From Eremophila alpestris peregrina (lineage: Eukaryota; Chordata; Aves; Passeriformes; Alaudidae), in assembly GCA_009792885.1 (NCBI GenBank), contig WMCF01000088.1, positions 194,405-258,404 on the forward strand: DNA of 64,000 nucleotides. The letters are read 5' to 3'. The notes below the pieces were generated by a model. That model saw only the letters and a list, made by a program, of their open reading frames with translations, had not been told where the DNA came from and ran no database searches. Position numbers and translations under genes: made by a program. Positions 62,570-64,000 of the stretch are shown here, piece by piece; position 1 is the stretch's first letter; the number at the start of each line of letters is the position of its first letter.

Positions 62570-62598
62570 AAAAAAAAAAGAAAAAGAAAGAAAGAAAA
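62570..62598 (+). repeat. A-rich/(GAAA)n low-complexity run
   Basis: A-run followed by short GAAA/GAAAA units. Confidence 0.9.
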
Positions 62599-63586
62599 AT
62601 AAGCCAACCTCTTTAAGGTTTTTAAGTCCTCCTCTGTGGGCCCACTGCTTATTCTGCCTCTCATCCCCTTCGCTGATGACAGCAAAGCCCAACCAACCAA
62701 AAAGACCCCAGCAAACAAATAACCACCATCCAAGGCCACAAGAGTGAAAAGCCTCAAGAGAGAGCAGTGATGTTAACTTTAACCATAACATTTTTATTAG
62801 CTTGGAGGAGGAAACACTCTCAAGAATGCTGTCTAAGCACTGATTAGTCCTTCAAGGGCTGTGCCATCCTCTTGTGCCATCCCACTGATCCACAGCTGTG
62901 AGGAATCATTTACAGCAAACCTGTCAGCCCAAAAGCTGAGTCTTTCACGGGCTGTCAGTGGCATGAGCAGGGAGCACTGAGTAAAACCCTGGTGCTTTCC
63001 CCTCCCTCCATCCCCATCCCACCCTGAGCCACAGGAATTTGTGTGACCCAGCCTTTCCAGTTCCTGCTGCCTGCACTAATGAAACAGGAGGGGTTTGCCT
63101 CAGAGGCAGCCACCTTGTCACAGTGACTGTGCTTGTTTTAATGCCTCTGAACCTTGCAGCACTTTGAATGTGGAGAGGGAGGGTCACCTTGGGTGGCTGC
63201 TCCCAAAAAATGTTCTTGGAAGAGCAGGTGAATGCGGGGGGTGAGGCTGGAAGTGGTCACAGCCACTTGCTTCCACAGCCAGCCCTACAATGCACAGGGA
63301 GCAACTGTGCAGTAAATAGGGTCTGGAAACATTCATGTGGGACTCATCAGTAGTTAAAACTTTCTTCCCTGTCTCACATTTCAAATTTATTCTAAACCAT
63401 TCTTTTGTTAAACATAAAACACTGCAGTGAGCAAACAAAATCTGTATTTTTACTTCAGTGCTTTTTGTCTTTGATTTAGGAATGATGGTGTGATTGGCAG
63501 TAGTTGTAAACAGTGTGCAGCAGAGTTTGTATTACACATATTCTCACCTCTGAAATGAAGATCAGGTGCACAAAGCCAGTGTAAGA

Positions 63587-63725
63587 CACAGAATTCCAGA
63601 ATGGCTGGGGTCAGAAGGGACATTAAAGGCACCTTGTTCCCACCCCCTGCCCTGGGCAGGGTCACCTTCCACTGTCCCAGGTGGCTCCAAGCCCTGTCCA
63701 ACGCTGAACATTCCAGGGATGGGAC
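63587..63725 (-). mobile_element. CR1 LINE 3'-end fragment
   Basis: CACAGAATTCCAGAATGGCT, GGTCAGAAGGGACATTAAAG, CCACCCCCTGCCCTGGGCAG, CACCTTCCACTGTCCCAGG and CTCCAAGCCCTGTCCAACGC are in the order of a reverse-oriented CR1 3' end. It decays beyond about 63,725. Confidence 0.9.
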
Positions 63726-64000
63726 AGGCACAGGGCCTCCCTCTGGGTGCATCCAGGGACACTGCCCTGCCCGTGGGCTTGCTGAGGGCTGTGCACCTTG
63801 CAGGGAATGTTTTGTGGTCAGTGGCTGGCCCTGTGCTTGTGCTCCAGCTGGGGTCATTTCCAGCTTACCCTCTCACCATTGATTAGTGCTGCAAGTTTAA
63901 TTTGCAGGTGATGCTGTGCTGCTTTGTTACTGTGACTAATGATGATGGAGCAGCCCTGCAGTGGCTTGGGGAAGGCCTGGCTGTTTCTGTAAAGCTAAAG

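Larger units (their letters stand above)
61927..64000 (+). other. LRRFIP1: LRRFIP1 intron 12 (5' part)
   Basis: The gene continues beyond the window. This part holds a GA-rich A-run at about 62570-62598, a small A/C tract near 62684-62712 and a CR1 fragment at 63,587. No further exon was recognised. Confidence 0.8.

Noticed and set aside
1..64000. CRISPR arrays, operons, phage or other prokaryotic systems, tRNA or rRNA genes
   Set aside because: No spaced direct repeats, no dense coding, and no RNA gene features were seen. The window is ordinary vertebrate intronic and intergenic DNA around LRRFIP1.

Overview
This is vertebrate, almost certainly bird, nuclear DNA. Introns are long, GC is about 40-45% outside one CpG island, and all interspersed repeats I recognise are CR1 LINE 3' ends of the avian type. 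The window holds no bacterial, phage or organelle genes. The species cannot be named from sequence alone.

The one gene I can identify is LRRFIP1 (leucine-rich-repeat flightless-interacting protein 1; also GCF2/TRIP/FLAP) on the + strand, cut by the right edge. Its CpG-island promoter and first coding exon lie near 30.6-31.1 kb. I place twelve coding exons between 30,913 and 61,926. Nine match the known LRRFIP1 N-terminal protein in order. Three more (52,849-52,881; 53,923-53,970; 61,017-61,061) are inferred cassette exons, supported by splice sites, phase 0 and the same Ser/Tyr/Arg-rich composition. Joined, the twelve exons make 624 nt (208 codons). Every exon boundary is phase 0, so any internal exon could be skipped without a frameshift. 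The Flightless-binding coiled coil and the C-terminus lie beyond the window.

Layout: 1-30.6 kb shows no recognisable exon and no recognisable CR1 until about 27.2 kb. It is intergenic, or an intron of a longer LRRFIP1 transcript starting outside the window. 30.6-31.1 kb is the promoter, CpG island and exon 1. 31-61.9 kb is exons 2-12 with CR1-bearing introns. 61.9-64 kb is the start of the next intron.

The most striking anomaly is not biological. At 23,270-23,307 there is an exact inverted pair of 19-bp Tn5 mosaic ends, identical to the Nextera mate-pair junction adapter. A perfect 57-bp direct repeat flanks it on both sides. This is a library or assembly artefact that adds about 95 bp of false sequence. 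I found no new biological system. The more interesting biology is the run of small symmetric exons with weak donors in the Ser-rich part of LRRFIP1.
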